From Lentisphaeria bacterium (GTDB lineage: Bacteria; Verrucomicrobiota; Lentisphaeria; Oligosphaerales; Oligosphaeraceae): a DNA stretch of 6,769 nucleotides. Within the stretch, counting starts at the first letter, position 1. Every line of letters begins with the position of its first letter. This document shows, piece after piece, positions 6,021-6,769 of the stretch. The notes under the pieces are model-generated. The model saw nothing but the letters and a program-made list of their open reading frames with translations, had not been told where the DNA came from and ran no database searches. The translations under genes and the position numbers were made by a program. The stretch covers positions 1-6,769 of the forward strand of contig JAQVUB010000139.1 in NCBI GenBank assembly GCA_028699735.1, read 5' to 3'.

Positions 6021-6769
6021 ATGAATCAGGATATTTACTGCAATCCGCTGCCGCTGCCGTATCTGGGTCAGGGAATCTGCTGCCGTCTGGAGCAGCCCGA
6101 TCCCGCCGGATTCTGCGGAAACCGTTGTGATTTCCGGGAGATTGCCGATCCCGAAATGTTGTATTACGACGGCGTCTGGTACATGTACCCGTCCGTGACG
6201 CAGGCCTATGTCTCCCGGGATCTGGTGCATTGGGAATATCATCCGTTGCAGATTGACACCGATCTGGGCTATGCTCCTTCGATAACCCGTTGCGGCAACC
6301 GCTTTCTGCTGACCGCAAGTGTTCTTTACCGGGATAAAACACCAAAAATCTATTCGGCTCCCGCGCCACTTGGGCCTTATACCTGCCTCGGCGAGCCGAA
6401 AGATTGTCATGGGCGCCCCCTTTCTCCGGAATACCTTGATCCATCCCTGTTTACCGATGAGGATGGACGCCTGTATCTGTACTGGGGATATGCACCGGGA
6501 CATGGAATCTGCGGCGTGGAACTCTCCGCCGCCAATCCGCTTCAGGCGATTGGTGAAAGCCAATATCTGATCGATTTCAAGAGCGGGAATGAATGGGAAC
6601 ATTACGGAGAATATTATGAACATTGTCAGCATGGCTGGAACGAGGGCGCAGCCATGTTCAAGCATCGTGGAGTCTATTATCTGCAGTATGCATGCTGCGG
6701 CACCAATCTGCGCCATTACGCAGTAGCCTGCTATCGTTCCAGCGTTTCCCCATTGGGACCCTTCATTGC
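6021..6769 (+). CDS. Glycoside hydrolase family 43-like enzyme (partial, 3' end beyond window)
   Basis: An open frame of 249 codons runs off the window edge. It shows the three acidic residues expected of the five-bladed beta-propeller GH43 enzymes, each in a typical setting: D43 in IADPEMLYYDGVWYMY (general base), D140 in YLDPSLFTDEDGRLYLYWG (pKa modulator) and E208 in WNEGAAMFKHRGVYYLQY (general acid). Such enzymes act on beta-xylosides or alpha-L-arabinosides of plant polysaccharides; the substrate cannot be told from this half. There is no signal peptide, so it probably acts in the cytoplasm on imported oligosaccharides. Thirteen cysteines in 249 residues are unusual and fit a reducing cytoplasm. 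It starts after a good AAAGGA site and is preceded by the phased AAAGTCC array, suggesting substrate-controlled expression independent of the genes upstream. A related propeller family such as GH117 or a GH43-like domain of unknown activity is the main alternative. Confidence 0.88.
   Translation, partial: MNQDIYCNPLPLPYLGQGICCRLEQPDPAGFCGNRCDFREIADPEMLYYDGVWYMYPSVTQAYVSRDLVHWEYHPLQIDTDLGYAPSITRCGNRFLLTASVLYRDKTPKIYSAPAPLGPYTCLGEPKDCHGRPLSPEYLDPSLFTDEDGRLYLYWGYAPGHGICGVELSAANPLQAIGESQYLIDFKSGNEWEHYGEYYEHCQHGWNEGAAMFKHRGVYYLQYACCGTNLRHYAVACYRSSVSPLGPFI

Noticed and set aside
5833..6024. A 63-codon + strand frame across the AAAGTCC array, ending TGA that overlaps the GH43 ATG, with KVP/KVP/KVL every 11 residues.
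   Set aside because: There is no ribosome site before its ATG. The peptide repeat follows trivially from a 33-base DNA repeat and breaks down after three residues, while the TGAT element shifts by one base in copy 2, so the DNA and not a peptide is what is conserved. A leader peptide is not fully excluded.
5997..6716. A 239-codon frame on the - strand (and a 180-codon one at 5902-6444).
   Set aside because: Both are antisense to the GH43-like gene, whose catalytic motifs make the + strand the true coding strand.

Overview
The window is about 52-53% GC by eye and carries five protein genes, all on the + strand. Gene content suggests a bacterium of the Planctomycetota-Verrucomicrobiota-Lentisphaerota (PVC) type, perhaps a Lentisphaerota/Victivallales member. 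The pointers are an Aquifex-type aconitase, an OleA-like thiolase-fold enzyme, a one-domain Ser/Thr kinase, a cytoplasmic-looking GH43 glycosidase behind a repeated operator-like array, and CACGAAA-rich intergenic repeats. This placement is inference from gene types and memory, not a database result. The predicted cytosolic enzymes are rich in cysteine, which would suit an anaerobe.

Layout: (1) 45-1727, a UbiB/ABC1/ADCK atypical kinase with two C-terminal membrane helices and a good Shine-Dalgarno. Bases 1-44 are open in more than one frame, so the end of an upstream gene cannot be assigned. (2) 1728-1818, an intergenic hairpin made of CACGAAA repeats. (3) 1819-2868, a 3-oxoacyl-ACP synthase III/OleA-like condensing enzyme with a Cys-His-Asn triad and an OleA-type Glu. 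(4) 2869-2917, a one-armed copy of the same repeat. (5) 2918-4861, a complete single-chain aconitase. (6) 4862-5011, a large inverted-repeat copy of the element (MITE-like) with a terminator-like hairpin in its centre. (7) 5012-5821, a small Ser/Thr kinase that keeps its catalytic Asp and metal-binding residues but lacks the usual beta3 Lys and alphaC Glu. (8) 5822-6020, a regulatory region with three AAAGTCC direct repeats exactly 33 bp apart, the last overlapping a possible -35 box. (9) 6021 to the window end, a glycoside hydrolase family 43-like enzyme cut off by the window edge.

The first four genes do not form an obvious pathway. They look like housekeeping or lipid-metabolism and signalling genes separated by repeat elements rather than a tight operon. 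The GH43 gene appears to begin a separately regulated sugar-utilisation unit. I see no CRISPR array, tRNA, rRNA, transposase or phage gene. I did not find a clear undescribed multi-gene system. The most interesting signals are the phased AAAGTCC array, the repeat family occupying three consecutive gene junctions, the unusual kinase active site, and the OleA-like signature in a gene that automated annotation would probably call FabH.
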